From an uncultured Verrucomicrobiota bacterium (GTDB taxonomy: Bacteria > Verrucomicrobiota > Verrucomicrobiia > Verrucomicrobiales > Verrucomicrobiaceae): 38,561 bases of DNA. Of the stretch, positions 8,387 through 17,900 are shown piece after piece. The translations under genes and the position numbers were made by a program. The first letter of the stretch is position 1. Each line of letters opens with the position of its first letter. Where the stretch lies: contig CAILZI010000247.1 in NCBI GenBank assembly GCA_903838675.1, positions 1 through 38,561 on the forward strand, read 5' to 3'. Under the pieces are notes generated by a model. The model was not told the DNA's origin. It made no database searches and saw nothing but the letters and a program-made list of their open reading frames with translations.

Positions 8387-8587
8387 TCAGTACGAGCGGA
8401 CGGTGGTGGTCTCCGTCGTGTTTGAAACGGGGGCCTGGGACAGGGGCATCCTGCTGGTCGTGGTCTCTTCCGTGGTGGTGGTCGTGGTGGTCGGCGGGCG
8501 GCGTTTGTCGTCCATTGAGTCACAGCTGGTGAGGGACATGAAGCCGGCTGCCGCAAGGCAGAAGTAAAAGAGAGGGTGGTTTTTCAT
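8387..8587 (-). CDS. Thr-rich small lipoprotein
   Basis: A 66-residue product with a lipoprotein signal peptide: charged start MKNH, hydrophobic FYFCLAAAGFMSL, then lipobox LTSC at residues ~19-22. The mature part is very short and dominated by Thr/Glu runs (TTTTTTTEETTTS). The family is unknown. It lies 13 bases after the stop of a second Thr-rich lipoprotein on the same strand, and both follow the ECF sigma gene. The pair look like paralogues by composition and architecture, and may be cell-envelope proteins made under the sigma factor's control (inferred from position only). Confidence 0.6.
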   Translation of the reverse strand: MKNHPLFYFCLAAAGFMSLTSCDSMDDKRRPPTTTTTTTEETTTSRMPLSQAPVSNTTETTTVRSY

Positions 8588-8600
8588 AGGGGGTCGCAGA

Positions 8601-8777
8601 TTACTTCTTGGTTTCGGTGGTGGTCGTGGTGGTCTTCTCCGTCTTTTCCGCAGCCGGGGTGACGATGACGGTGCTTTTCTCGATCACTTTGTCCGGACCG
8701 GGGGCGGCGGTGTTGACCCGTGCGTCACACGCGATGAGGAAAAGCGGGGCTAGACCTAAGAGGATATAATGCTTCAT
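8601..8777 (-). CDS. Thr-rich small lipoprotein, paralogue of its neighbour
   Basis: From the ATG at 8777 the product is 58 residues: MKHYILLGLAPLFLIACDAR with lipobox LIAC, a short VIEKSTVIVTP segment, and an EKTTTTTTETKK tail. A longer frame extends upstream, but that part is Arg/Pro-rich antisense sequence to the sigma gene region, so the internal start at the signal peptide is preferred. The gene sits between the sigma-factor gene (114-base gap) and the other Thr-rich lipoprotein (13-base gap), consistent with a three-gene operon. Function is unknown. Confidence 0.62.
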   Translation of the reverse strand: MKHYILLGLAPLFLIACDARVNTAAPGPDKVIEKSTVIVTPAAEKTEKTTTTTTETKK

Positions 8778-8890
8778 GGTAGTGTGGGGGGGATATGTGG
8801 GGTTGATGTGTGGAAAATGAGTGTGAAAAGAAGACAGTAGATGGTTCGCGGATCGTGGGCGCTGCTCAATGATTGCAGGAGCCCGTCCCA

Positions 8891-9547
8891 TCACGCCGCC
8901 TGCAGCGTGTGGATGGCATTGCGCGTGCGGAACACCTGGCGCAGTCTTTTCAGCCCGAGGTCGATGCGGGTCTTCACGGTGCCCAGCGGAGTTTGCATGG
9001 CGTGTGCGACCTCGCGCTGCGTCATGCCTTGGAGGAAGGTCAGCTCGATCACCTTCTTCTGCGCCACGGGCAGCAGGGTCAGGTGCTCGCCCAGCACGCG
9101 GCCCATGTCTGCCTGCGCGCATTCATCCGTGTGGCTCTGTGTGAAGCACTCGGTGTGCTGCAGGGAGTTTTCCATGCGGTCCATGGCGCGGCAGTAGGCC
9201 ATGCTGCGGCGCAGGTGGTCGATCGCGCGGCGCTTGCACAGCGTGACCAGCCAGGCCAGGGGGCGGCCTTTGGCGGGGGAGTAATGCTTGGCCTGCCGCC
9301 ACAGACTCAGGAAGCACTCCTGCAAAACATCTTCAGCATCCGCATCATCCGTGACGGTGCGCTGGATGGCGCTCTTGAGCAGGCGGCGGTGGCGTTGGAT
9401 CAAAGTTTCCAGCGCAGCAGCATCGTGCTGCTGGATGGCGGCCATGAGATCTTCGTCCGGCGGCAACTGGGTGTCGTAGGTGGCTGCGGCGGCCTCAGTC
9501 TGCGGTGATCCGATGTTCCAGGCAAGGGTGGGGGCGAATGTGTTCAT
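8891..9547 (-). CDS. ECF-type RNA polymerase sigma factor
   Basis: The start MNTFAPTL gives 218 residues; the frame is open further upstream but without family similarity. Sigma-70 region 2 covers residues ~35-105: LETLIQRHRRLLKSAIQR, DADAEDVLQECFLSLWRQA, GRPLAWLVTLCKRRAIDHLRR. Region 4 covers ~155-205: LPVAQKKVIELTFLQGMTQREVA and TPLGTVKTRIDLGLKRLRQVF, which holds the -35 recognition helix. It binds core polymerase and redirects it to its own promoters. No anti-sigma gene is adjacent; instead two tiny Thr-rich lipoproteins follow on the same strand. The upstream neighbour at 9751 is a small membrane protein with two to three helices that could act as a sensor, but it has no zinc-anti-sigma motif. 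Confidence 0.85.
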   Translation of the reverse strand: MNTFAPTLAWNIGSPQTEAAAATYDTQLPPDEDLMAAIQQHDAAALETLIQRHRRLLKSAIQRTVTDDADAEDVLQECFLSLWRQAKHYSPAKGRPLAWLVTLCKRRAIDHLRRSMAYCRAMDRMENSLQHTECFTQSHTDECAQADMGRVLGEHLTLLPVAQKKVIELTFLQGMTQREVAHAMQTPLGTVKTRIDLGLKRLRQVFRTRNAIHTLQAA

Positions 9548-9750
9548 GATGCGATTAGGGGCTGATTCTTTGTCAGCATGGCGGGCACAAGCCCCGCTGC
9601 TGATCCTCGGATGATGCCGAGCCCGCACGCCCTGCACCATGGGGTCAAACCCTACGATGGCCCGCCGCGCCACTGCTAAGGCAGCCTGGATGTGGCCGCC
9701 AAAAAAAGGGCAGGTGGCATCACGCCCCTTCAGGACGGCTGCACGCTGCT

Positions 9751-10002
9751 TCAGGCGCGCTGCTGCTTTTTGAAGATGAAGACGATGGTGAAGGTCAGCG
9801 CCGCAAAGGCCCCGTTGAAAACCACATCCCATCCATCGCACGACCTATGGGTGACCATGACCCACAGGATGTTCGAGCCATGAACGGCCAGCATCAAAGC
9901 CAGAGCCAAAGCCATGGAAGGCACACGCATCTTCAGACGATAAATAGCCAGCAGCAGAGACACCGCCGCCGCCATGGATGAGGCCAGATACAACCCGTTC
10001 AT
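9751..10002 (-). CDS. Small integral membrane protein
   Basis: An 83-residue product, almost all hydrophobic, with three likely helices: YLASSMAAAVSLLLAIY, SMALALALMLAVHGSNILWVM and VVFNGAFAALTFTIVFIF, ending in the basic tail KKQQRA. No family is recognised. It is on the same strand as the sigma-factor gene, about 200 bases upstream of it. The gap has no obvious gene or terminator. The strongly alternating hydrophobic pattern and positive C-terminus argue for a real gene over chance. Confidence 0.55.
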   Translation of the reverse strand: MNGLYLASSMAAAVSLLLAIYRLKMRVPSMALALALMLAVHGSNILWVMVTHRSCDGWDVVFNGAFAALTFTIVFIFKKQQRA

Positions 10003-10143
10003 AGGAAACGAATCTTTACCTGACTGACGGGAAAAATGCCAGCGTTGATTCCAGCCTCCCCGCCTTGAATGCCTGCGGCAGGGCAGGGGAGTCTATGATC
10101 CACACCCCGGCGACATGCTCTGGGTTCCGGCATGAGTGTTCAA

Positions 10144-10568
10144 TCAATGCGAGTCAGGGGTTTTCCTGGATGGTTTCTTCAGATGTGCACTCTCGTCCAG
10201 ATAGTACACATCAATCCCGGCAGACACACTGCGGATACAAAAGCTCCTCAAGATGCACCGGTCATTGACCCCGATCCCCACGATATGGTCCTCACTGATC
10301 TTGATGATGGCGGTTCCATCCACAGCGGTCTTCCCATGCGTCGAGCCTGAGCTATCCACCACCCAAACTCCTCAGCCCCCTCAACGGGCGTCCCCTGGGA
10401 ATCGCGCACATTCACCCTCACCGTTCCCGGCTCGCCATTCGGCAGATAAAGCATCGTGGTACTCAGTGGAAGCAACGGCTTCGCCTGCCACATCTGCAGG
10501 AAGACATGCTCCAGCACGACCCCGAACCCCACCGCTATCATCACCAGCAAAGCTATCCATTTTTTCAT
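10144..10568 (-). pseudogene. Frameshifted small membrane-anchored protein
   Basis: From the ATG at 10568 the frame gives MKKWIALLVMIAVGFGVVLEH, a signal anchor, followed by an extracytoplasmic part ending PGTVRVNVRDSQGTPVEGA and EEFGW. At about 10360-10366 the coding signal shifts frame: VVDSSGSTHGKTAVDGTAIIKISEDHIVGI then continues to the stop at 10144. The joined product would be about 140 residues and reads as a small beta domain (VRVNVRDSQGTPV...TAVDGTAIIKI, like a carboxypeptidase-regulatory or Big-like fold). The shift lies in a G/T-rich run (TTTGGGTGGTGG). It may be a genuine disruption, a sequencing error, or slippage; nothing here decides. Confidence 0.5.
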
Positions 10569-10786
10569 GCAAGAAATCCAGTACATGATTGAGGCATGCC
10601 GGCGGCAAGATTTCCAGCAAAAAGAGCTGGTGTCGATGAGGCGATAAAAACGCATGCCCTGCATCAATCAGCAGAGTCACCGATCATCTGGGGTCTACAC
10701 CCCATGGTGTGGCGGTGGCGCGGCTCCTAGCGTGCGGAGTTGTCGGCAAAGAATTGCCATCGGCAGCCACACACCCACCACCCTCC

Positions 10787-11611
10787 ATGAAATTCAAGTT
10801 CACCCGCAGCACCGCCGCAGTCCCCGCCACACGCTTTGAGTCGCAGGCCGGCGCGGGCCTCGCCTCCCTCGCGCTCGCCATCAGCCTCAGTCTCGCCACC
10901 AGCGCGCAGGCAGCCGACAAAGCCAAAGAAGGCGCACCCGCCATCGCACCCGTCGCCGTCACGGCCACTCCAGCCGATGCAGCCAAGACCGCCGATGCCA
11001 CCCAGGCAGACGCCGCCGCCAAAGCCGCCGCAGACAAACCCGGCTGGATCATCATTGAGGAAGACTTCTGGGTGCCGCTGCAGTATTCGCCCCTGGAATC
11101 CCTCGCCGCAGTGTTCACGCATTACCGTCATGCCGAGGAAAAAGCCGCTGCCGCTGAGATCCGAAAGTCCGTGAGCTGGCTGAAGCTCGCCGCCGGCCAT
11201 GCCCAGCCCCACACGCAAAAGCGCCTGCTGGAGGCCGCCGCAGAGCTCACCATCCTCAGCAAAGAACTCGCCGCAGGCTCCGTGCTCGCCGCCAATGCGC
11301 TCGATGCCCCGCTGGCCCGCGCCTCCCACGCCCTGGCCGAATGGCACTACTACCGTGCGCAGGAAACCTGGGGCAAGACCGAGGAGCAGAATGCCGGCAA
11401 AGACCTCGTCCTCGCCGCGCACTACCTGCGCCAGGCCGCCGACTCCGCCCACTTTGAGTTTGGCAAAGACACCAATGCCGTCGTCACCCGCATCTGGGAA
11501 AACGGCAAGCTGACCACCAACAAAAAAGAGACCACGCACAACTGGGTGGCCAAGGACATCGAAGGCGTGGAAAAAGCCCTGCACGAGCTCGGCAAGACCC
11601 TGGAGAAGTAA
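10787..11611 (+). CDS. Secreted Ala-rich helical protein of unknown function
   Basis: I start at MKFKFTRSTAAV (10787), which puts a long signal peptide (LASLALAISLSLATSAQA) at residues ~25-42; the frame is open further upstream. The mature N-terminus is a low-complexity Ala/Lys/Thr linker (~45-90). The domain after it is helical: FWVPLQYSPLESLAAVFTHYRHAEEKAAAAEIRKS, then repeated helix pairs around LLEAAAELTILSKELA and HYLRQAADSAHFEFG. No enzyme motif is visible. It resembles periplasmic four-helix-bundle proteins in composition only. It ends 18 bases before a strong terminator, so it is probably monocistronic. Confidence 0.65.
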   Translation: MKFKFTRSTAAVPATRFESQAGAGLASLALAISLSLATSAQAADKAKEGAPAIAPVAVTATPADAAKTADATQADAAAKAAADKPGWIIIEEDFWVPLQYSPLESLAAVFTHYRHAEEKAAAAEIRKSVSWLKLAAGHAQPHTQKRLLEAAAELTILSKELAAGSVLAANALDAPLARASHALAEWHYYRAQETWGKTEEQNAGKDLVLAAHYLRQAADSAHFEFGKDTNAVVTRIWENGKLTTNKKETTHNWVAKDIEGVEKALHELGKTLEK

Positions 11612-11629
11612 CCCCCCCCCTCATTCACG

Positions 11630-11669
11630 AGCCGGCCGCCATTCCACGAGGATGGCCGCCGGCTTTTTT
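11630..11669 (+). terminator. Rho-independent terminator
   Basis: The arm AGCCGGCCGCCATTCC pairs with GGATGGCCGCCGGCT (one mismatch and one bulge) around an ACGA loop and is followed by a run of T. It lies just after the Ala-rich secreted protein and could also serve the opposing Fic gene weakly. Confidence 0.8.
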
Positions 11670-11767
11670 GTGCGCAGGCGATGGGGAAGGGGAGGGATTG
11701 AACAGCTGTTTATTTGAAACGAATCACTTCTCCTCAGCCAATTCATTTCCGCCTGTAGCCGTATGGT

Positions 11768-13303
11768 CTAAACCGAGCCGGATTCCGGCATATGGCCGGA
11801 ATAAGCGGTGCTTATGGCTTCTTCAAGGCCGGTGATCTCGGAGTCAGTGAGTTTTTCGAACTGAGGGATGGAACGCTTGCTCCTGGAGAGTCGGCCTTGG
11901 TTTTGCAGAGCCAGCTTCAGGAAGAGATTGGCATGCGGTTCGGGCAGGTCAACCACCTCGCGCATGGCCGCGCGAGCCACGTCATAGCAGCGCAGAAAGG
12001 CCAGTTCGCGCGGGAGTTCTTTTTCAATGGTCTCCGCCACGAAGGAGTAAAGGGCCTCCGCCATCACCGTGCAATCGATGTAGCGGAAGTGGTCCAGCGT
12101 CTTGCTGGTCACGGTCATCTCGTTGAGCTCCGTCAGCGTGTATTCAGACCGCTGCTTCAGCGGCACAGAGAAAGCCTCCAGACTGGCGTCATAGTCCTTT
12201 GGGCGGTTCAGCATCACGGCCGAGACTGGAAACACAATGCCCTCCGGGCCAAACTTTCGCCGTCTCAGCACATGATGGATCAGGAAGCGATGGATGCGCC
12301 CGTTCCCATCAATGAACGGATGAAAAAAAACAAACTGATACGCCACAATGGCCGCCGCTGGCACGGGTGGAATATGAGTGAGCTGGATGAGCCTGCGCGA
12401 GACCTTGGCCCACTGCTCCATGAGAAAGGAGAGACTCTTGCCCGGCTTTGGCGGCACTAGATGCACCTGCTCCACACCCGGGCCCAGCGTCTGGCCCACA
12501 AAGTTCTGTGTGGTGCGGAATGTCTGCGATGCAAAGCGCGGGTCCACAATGGCCTGCTGCAGCGTGCAGAGCGCCTTTTCAGTAAAGTACTCCTTCTCAC
12601 CAGCCGCACGCAGCAGGCCGATGAACTTTTCCGTCCGTGTCTCGTCCGCCACTTCATGCTCGATGGCGTAGGAGGATTTGGTCTCCTTTGAATACAGCCA
12701 GGAAAGCGCGCGCTGGTAGAGGTTTGGCGGGTACTGCTCCAACACCTGCCGGCACTTCTCCTCCAGCCCCTCCTTCTCCCACTTCACCAGCCGGGATGAA
12801 CGGCGCAGCATGGGTGAGAAGTGGATGTCTCCAATGAGATTGTTGATGATGCGCCAGCGGCTATGGCGCGCCTCCGGGCCGGTGTAGTAGATCTCAGGAT
12901 CCGCCAGAGGGATGTAGTTGCCCATGGTAAGATCCGGAATGTCCAGCGTGCTGTTGGTAAAGCACTCCCAGAGATACCCCAGGCAGCGTGCCGTGGCACC
13001 TGTGGGAGTGGCGCGTACAAAGGCCTGCACCTCCTCTACTGGCACCCTGGGGAGTACCGCTCGTAGCAACTCCAGATGGAGCCCCTCGCGCTTCAGGGCA
13101 AATTCTAGGTGATCGCACACCGTTTCCAGTTTGATCGCGGACCAAGGGTGGAACTCCTTCCGGCAGCCATCCGCCTTCTCCACCGTCTTTCGCTCTCCAG
13201 GCTTCGCGACGAAGGACTCGACAAAATGCGGCATGGCATCCACCTTGAAGGCATCTGCCAGATAGGCGTAGCCAATGGGGTGGTAGGTTTTGTCGGCAGC
13301 CAT
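11768..13303 (-). CDS. Fic family protein (AMP-transferase type)
   Basis: A 511-residue product. The Fic core motif HPFIDGNGRIHR lies at residues ~327-338 and matches HxFx(D/E)GNGRxxR exactly, so the catalytic His and the phosphate-binding GNGR are intact. About 110 residues earlier, SSYAIEHE (~209-216) sits where class II Fic proteins carry the inhibitory (S/T)xxxE(G/N) helix. The Ser and Glu are present, but the Gly/Asn position is His. The N-terminal ~190 residues contain no domain I recognise, and the C-terminal ~150 are helical. It should modify a target protein, usually by adding AMP to a hydroxyl, and self-inhibit through the N-terminal helix. There is no toxin-antitoxin partner next to it. 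The start is the ATG at 13303, without a clear ribosome-binding site. Confidence 0.85.
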   Translation of the reverse strand: MAADKTYHPIGYAYLADAFKVDAMPHFVESFVAKPGERKTVEKADGCRKEFHPWSAIKLETVCDHLEFALKREGLHLELLRAVLPRVPVEEVQAFVRATPTGATARCLGYLWECFTNSTLDIPDLTMGNYIPLADPEIYYTGPEARHSRWRIINNLIGDIHFSPMLRRSSRLVKWEKEGLEEKCRQVLEQYPPNLYQRALSWLYSKETKSSYAIEHEVADETRTEKFIGLLRAAGEKEYFTEKALCTLQQAIVDPRFASQTFRTTQNFVGQTLGPGVEQVHLVPPKPGKSLSFLMEQWAKVSRRLIQLTHIPPVPAAAIVAYQFVFFHPFIDGNGRIHRFLIHHVLRRRKFGPEGIVFPVSAVMLNRPKDYDASLEAFSVPLKQRSEYTLTELNEMTVTSKTLDHFRYIDCTVMAEALYSFVAETIEKELPRELAFLRCYDVARAAMREVVDLPEPHANLFLKLALQNQGRLSRSKRSIPQFEKLTDSEITGLEEAISTAYSGHMPESGSV

Positions 13304-13417
13304 TACAGAAAGTGTTCAGCAGCGGTATTTTGCAGATAATTTTATTATCCGGAACATTTTTTTATTATTTTAGGCCTATTCTCTGTGAAAATTGTTAACT
13401 ATTTTTCGGTGGGAAGA

Positions 13418-13443
13418 CAAGATATCTTGACTCAAGCGTCAAG
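13418..13443. promoter_or_regulatory. Overlapping palindromes in the Fic/MBL divergent intergenic region
   Basis: A perfect 12-base palindrome CAAGATATCTTG (13418-13429) overlaps a second inverted repeat CTTGAC-N6-GTCAAG (13426-13443). Both lie in the AT-rich spacer between the divergent Fic and metallo-hydrolase genes, about 95 bases before the latter. The arrangement suits a regulator-binding site; which regulator is unknown. Confidence 0.4.
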
Positions 13444-13536
13444 TCTTGGCCCGGCGGCCTCAAAAGACAGCGTTTCCCGCTGCCGCATGCATTCACCGCA
13501 CCTCCGTGCGCGTTTATTGCAATCCTCCTCCACACA

Positions 13537-14436
13537 ATGAAGCGTCAATACCACCGCGCTCCTCCCACTCTCTGCGCCCTTGCCCTGACGGCGTTTCTCG
13601 CCCATGCCGCAGACCCCGCGCCGCCGAAGGGCACACCTGCACCCGCAGCACCCGAGGCAAACGCCGCACCCATCGCCGCACCCATCGCCGCCGCAGCGCC
13701 CGCACAGCTCTACGTCTGCACCTACGGCCGCTCGAAGTTCCCGGAGAACTTCGCCTTCCAGGACGGGCGCAAGGATGCCAGCGTCGATCTCGCGTGGAGC
13801 TTTTACGTCGCGCGCAGCGGCAGCGAAGTCACCCTCATCGACACCGGCTTCAGCGCCCCCGTCATCGCCAAACAGTGGTACGTCACTCACACACGCACGC
13901 CCACCGAGCTGCTGGCCGATTTAAAAATCACGCCCGATCAGGTCACCCGCATCCTCATCACCCACATTCATTTCGATCACATCAGCGATCTCCCCCTCTA
14001 CCCCCGCGCGCAGATCATCATCAGCCGGCGCAGTCGCGATGACTACCTCAGCGGCAAGCCCCTCGGCGGCGTCATGTTTGATCCCCTCATCACCGCCATT
14101 CTCAAAGACCCCGCCCGCACCCATGTTGTTGATACCCGCGAAACCCTTCCCGGCGGGCTCGACTTCGAAGTCATCGGCGGGCACACCGCCGGCTCCGCCG
14201 TCGTGCATCTGCAGCACGCAGGCGTGCACCACGTCCTCGCGGGGGATGAATGCTACCTCTGCGCCAATGCCACCCAGCAGCGCCCCATCGGCCGCACCTT
14301 CAATCCTCCGCTCAATCTCGCCCTCCTCCACCGCCTGGCAGATCCCGCCATCGTCGTCCTCCCCTGTCACGATCTCACCCTCCTCACGCGCTACCCCGCC
14401 GTCACGCCCAACATCGCTCGCATCTTCGGCGAGTGA
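13537..14436 (+). CDS. Secreted metallo-beta-lactamase-fold hydrolase (lactonase-like)
   Basis: A 299-residue product with an N-terminal signal peptide (LCALALTAFLAHA, cleavage near residue 25) and an Ala/Pro-rich linker to ~55. The MBL fold shows HIHFDH (HxHxDH, residues ~143-148), GGHTAGS (~212-218) for the third histidine, GDEC (~237) for the bridging aspartate, and PCHD (~276) for the last histidine. All metal ligands appear present. The order and spacing resemble the N-acyl homoserine lactonase/AttM-type branch, so it may open a lactone or similar ester in the periplasm; that substrate is an inference. It is divergently placed from the Fic gene with palindromes between them. Confidence 0.8.
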   Translation: MKRQYHRAPPTLCALALTAFLAHAADPAPPKGTPAPAAPEANAAPIAAPIAAAAPAQLYVCTYGRSKFPENFAFQDGRKDASVDLAWSFYVARSGSEVTLIDTGFSAPVIAKQWYVTHTRTPTELLADLKITPDQVTRILITHIHFDHISDLPLYPRAQIIISRRSRDDYLSGKPLGGVMFDPLITAILKDPARTHVVDTRETLPGGLDFEVIGGHTAGSAVVHLQHAGVHHVLAGDECYLCANATQQRPIGRTFNPPLNLALLHRLADPAIVVLPCHDLTLLTRYPAVTPNIARIFGE

Positions 14437-14906
14437 GTTGCTCCGCTGTGCCACAACATACCATCAGCAGTTGAAAAGTAGTCTTGATGCTGGCTCAAGC
14501 GGAGAGGTTGAGATGCAGAGCTGTTTTCCATCGATGGTGGCATTTCACCCCACCTGCATGCCATTTCGGCAACGGCCCGCATCTTCTGCCTTTCCTCGTT
14601 CCAAGGACGGCGCACCTTGTTCAATGCCCGCGGCGCCACAGACCCGAAACTTCGGACCCGGCGCAGCGGTTCCCTACCAGCCCTGCGGCACGCGCTATTC
14701 TGGATGGTAGGGATGCGCTGTGCGCGTCCGTGGAATCCTTCGCTCCAGCGTGGTCTGCTGCCTCATCGCATTCCCCCTTTTCAAAAGCTCCCGCTCTCAG
14801 GCGCACACGTCCAGACCTTAAATACCGAGCCTCGTCAGACCTCATCCTCGCATTCGGGCCTGCCTAACAGAGCATCACGCAGCCAAAGGTGAAACCTTCT
14901 CGGATC
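14437..14906. other. Gene-less spacer between convergent genes
   Basis: About 470 bases between the convergent hydrolase and patatin genes. Several frames of 70-130 codons are open here but they overlap one another on both strands and have unnatural composition. The only structure I see is an imperfect inverted repeat at 14659-14724. Confidence 0.4.
14659..14724. repeat. Imperfect inverted repeat (MITE-like hairpin)
   Basis: The left arm CGCAGCGGTTCCCTACCAGCC pairs with a right arm containing GGATGGTAGGGATGCGCTGTGCG. The complementary core is CCCTACC/GGTAGGG with flanking GCG matches. There is no T-run on either side, so it is not a classical terminator; it looks like a small dispersed repeat. 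Confidence 0.4.
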
Positions 14907-17900
14907 TCACCCCTCCTGCCTGAACGCTTCGTCATTGTCCGGCAGCAGCGTTGTAGCCAGGGCTTGGAACCAAGACTCGATGTCTTGCAGTGGCCCGGGT
15001 CCGGTGAGCTCGGGGACAAAGAAGCTTTCCGCCGCCGCTTCTCCAAGCGCGCGGTAGGCTTCAAACTGCGCCTCATCGTACACCTGGTCTCCCGTGCTTT
15101 GGTGGGGGAAGATGGGGTGCTGCCGGTGGTAGTCCATGACGTAACCGGGGCCATAGCCGACCATGGCGAGCTTCAGGTAGAGCATCCATCCCCACTGGGC
15201 CGTCGAGGGATCACGTTCACGGCGCACGGATTCATTCGGCGGCGGATCGTAGTCGATCTTCACCAGCACGCCGTAGGCGCGGCTGTAGCCGTTGGATTGC
15301 AGCATGAGATCCGTGAGATCGTAGTGGAACTTGATGCCGAGGTCGATGGCCGCATAGCGTTCCAGGCGCGTGAGGTCCACGCACTGCATGTCGGGCTCCT
15401 GCCCGCCGTCCACGCACACGATGAATTTGCACCGCCGCCGCAGCAGCTCATACGCAGCCAGGTTTTCAATGTGGCCGCCGTCAGAGAGGTTGAGGTAGGG
15501 CTGCTTTTCATCCATGCCTTTGGCAAACATTTCACGCATGAGGTAGCTGGGGCCGGGGCTGTGCAGACCGGTGGCCTCGTCCACGCCCAGCGCGGGATGT
15601 CGCAGCCAGTAGCCCAGCCGCACATTGGCCAGCGTCATGACAAGGCGCATGTTGTTGAAAGTCTGCCAGCCCATGTTGGATGAGATGGCGGCGCCGGAGA
15701 TGGCCATGGCCGTGCCTAGGTCCAGGTGCGGGTCCGCCGCTTCCAGCTCTTCCGTGCGGTGGTAGCCGGCCAGGGGGCTGCCGCAGTAGTGCTTGCTGAA
15801 GAGGAAGAAGTCGCCGTTGCGGCCGCGCAGCTCCAGATCCTTGCTGCTGGGGAGATTCAGCGTGGCATTGATCAGGTGATACGGCGCGGCCATGCACGTG
15901 CCCAGCTCGGTGAGGCGCAGCCGGGGCCTGGTGATGGGCACAGTGTTGCGGTTGGGCTCCAGCTTTTTGTCAGCTTCAGCACGGGACTGCAGATAGCACT
16001 CGCACAGCCGGTCGCGGTAGTAGCCATGGGGCGAGTAGGTGTTCACATCCACCAAGAACCAAGCCCATGCCAGCAGCAGCACTGTCACCACCAACACGCA
16101 ACACCAATGCCAGCCGCCCTCCGCCACCGGCATAAAGATCATGCGGTACCCCACGCCAAAATAGACCAGCAGGTAGAGCAGCGGGCCGACGAGCAGCCCT
16201 GCATTCATGAGCCAGCCCAGAGACCGCGCCTTGCGCGGATGCCGTGAGGCATAAGTGGTGAGCACCGTGGTGACCACCGCTCCCAGGGCGATCAGCCAGG
16301 CATCTCCGCTCTTAACCGCAAACCCTTGGCGCAGCCACTCCGGCACCTTCAAATGGCTCACCTCATGGTAGAAGTGGAAGCCCGCAGGCACCAGCCACCC
16401 CGCCAGAAAGATGCCCGTGACGATGAGCATCCATTTGAAGCAGGTGTTCCAATGCTCCAGCCCGCGGCTCTTGTCATCGATGCGCACCTCCTTCAGCGAG
16501 AGCTTCTTCACCCTTGGAAAAAGCAGGACGATCAAGGACAGCACGCTGAGGGCAATCCACAGCAGAATGCTCAACGGCGCATTCCAGAGAGGCAGCCAGC
16601 TCGCCACTCCCGGCGCAGCGCCCTTGACCTTCAGCAGCGGAGTCTGATACAGGAAATACGTGAGCAGCGCCGCCACCAGCGGCACCGGCAGCACGATCAG
16701 GAGATTGAAAAGCCCGCCCGCCAGCACCATGCAGATGCTCGTCAGACGGTCCCAGAATTCGCCATCCAGCAGGTAGCGGCTGCGGTTGCGCAGATGCCGC
16801 AGCGCCCGGGGCTCGTGAGTGTCCGCCTCTGGTTGGGTAGCAGGGGCTGGTATGGAAGCAGGCGCTGCAGCTTGAATTGCGCCGTCTAGCGCAGGCGCGG
16901 CCGCAGCCTGTGCGGGTGCTGCCTCAGCCTTGTCCGGCACATGAAACGTCTCTTTGAGCCGTGCCTCCACCTCCTCGGCTGCATCGTTGTTCTTCGTCTC
17001 ATTGGCCCCTGTGCCGAGGTAGGCGCTCAGAAAGGCCCCCAGGTAGCCGCCGCCAGACACGGTGGAAAGATAATCAAAGCCCGGCAGCAGGCGGCGCCTG
17101 GCCAGCACCTGGGTGATGCCCAGACAAAAAGTGGCGGAACGAATCCCGCCCCCTGAAAGCGCCAGCCCGCAGGCGTTCATCAGCTTTGGGGGAGGCACCG
17201 CATCCGCCACCGCACCAGGCAGAGACAGCGCACGCCGCCGCTTATGCAGCTCATCCTGCTCGCATTGGTTGATGATTTCGATGGATGCGTCCGCCGTCAT
17301 TTTGTTTGCGGCGGTCTGCAGATCCTGCACATGCTGCCTGTCAGCATTCGCGTTTATTGCGGCTTCTTTTCTCCGCCGGATCTTGTCGGCACACCACTGC
17401 ACGCAGCGTTGCATGACCTTCTTCAGCCACTGGCCCGGCGTCAGCTTCACCAGTCCTTTCTCGGCCCGCTGCACGCAGTACAACAGCGTGTCCACCACGA
17501 CTTCATTCAGCGTCGCCGCAGTCCGGCATGCCCAGAGTCGCAGGGTTTGCAGCAGCCCCTCGGACACCACCGGCAGCTGCATCACCACCTGCTTCTGAAT
17601 GCCCGCCGTCAGGTCCGCACCCAGCTCAGCACCCGGCCGGGCCTTGCCTGCTTCTGGTGCATGCCCCGCACCTGTGCCGGCCACCTTGTCCCGCATGACC
17701 TTCGCCATCGCTGAAGACAGCGGATTCTTCGTCCATTCGGGGTCGGGAGTCTCCCCGTCTTTCAGCGCGGCCAGCGCCTCCTGAAAGCCACGAATGCGCG
17801 GCTGCAGCTCCAGCAGTTCACGCCGGAACTGCTGCCTCACCCACGCATCCTTGAACTTCAGCAGCGGCCTGCCATCCGCGCTGTGCAGTGCCTTGTCCTC

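Noticed and set aside
10727..11584. 285-codon minus-strand frame rich in Gly and Cys
   Set aside because: It mirrors the Ala-rich plus-strand gene; the Gly/Cys bias is the reverse-complement effect of Ala codons. The plus-strand gene has a signal peptide and a terminator.
14484..14867. 127-codon plus-strand frame after the metallo-hydrolase
   Set aside because: It overlaps other open frames on both strands, has no family similarity, and contains a hairpin-forming repeat.
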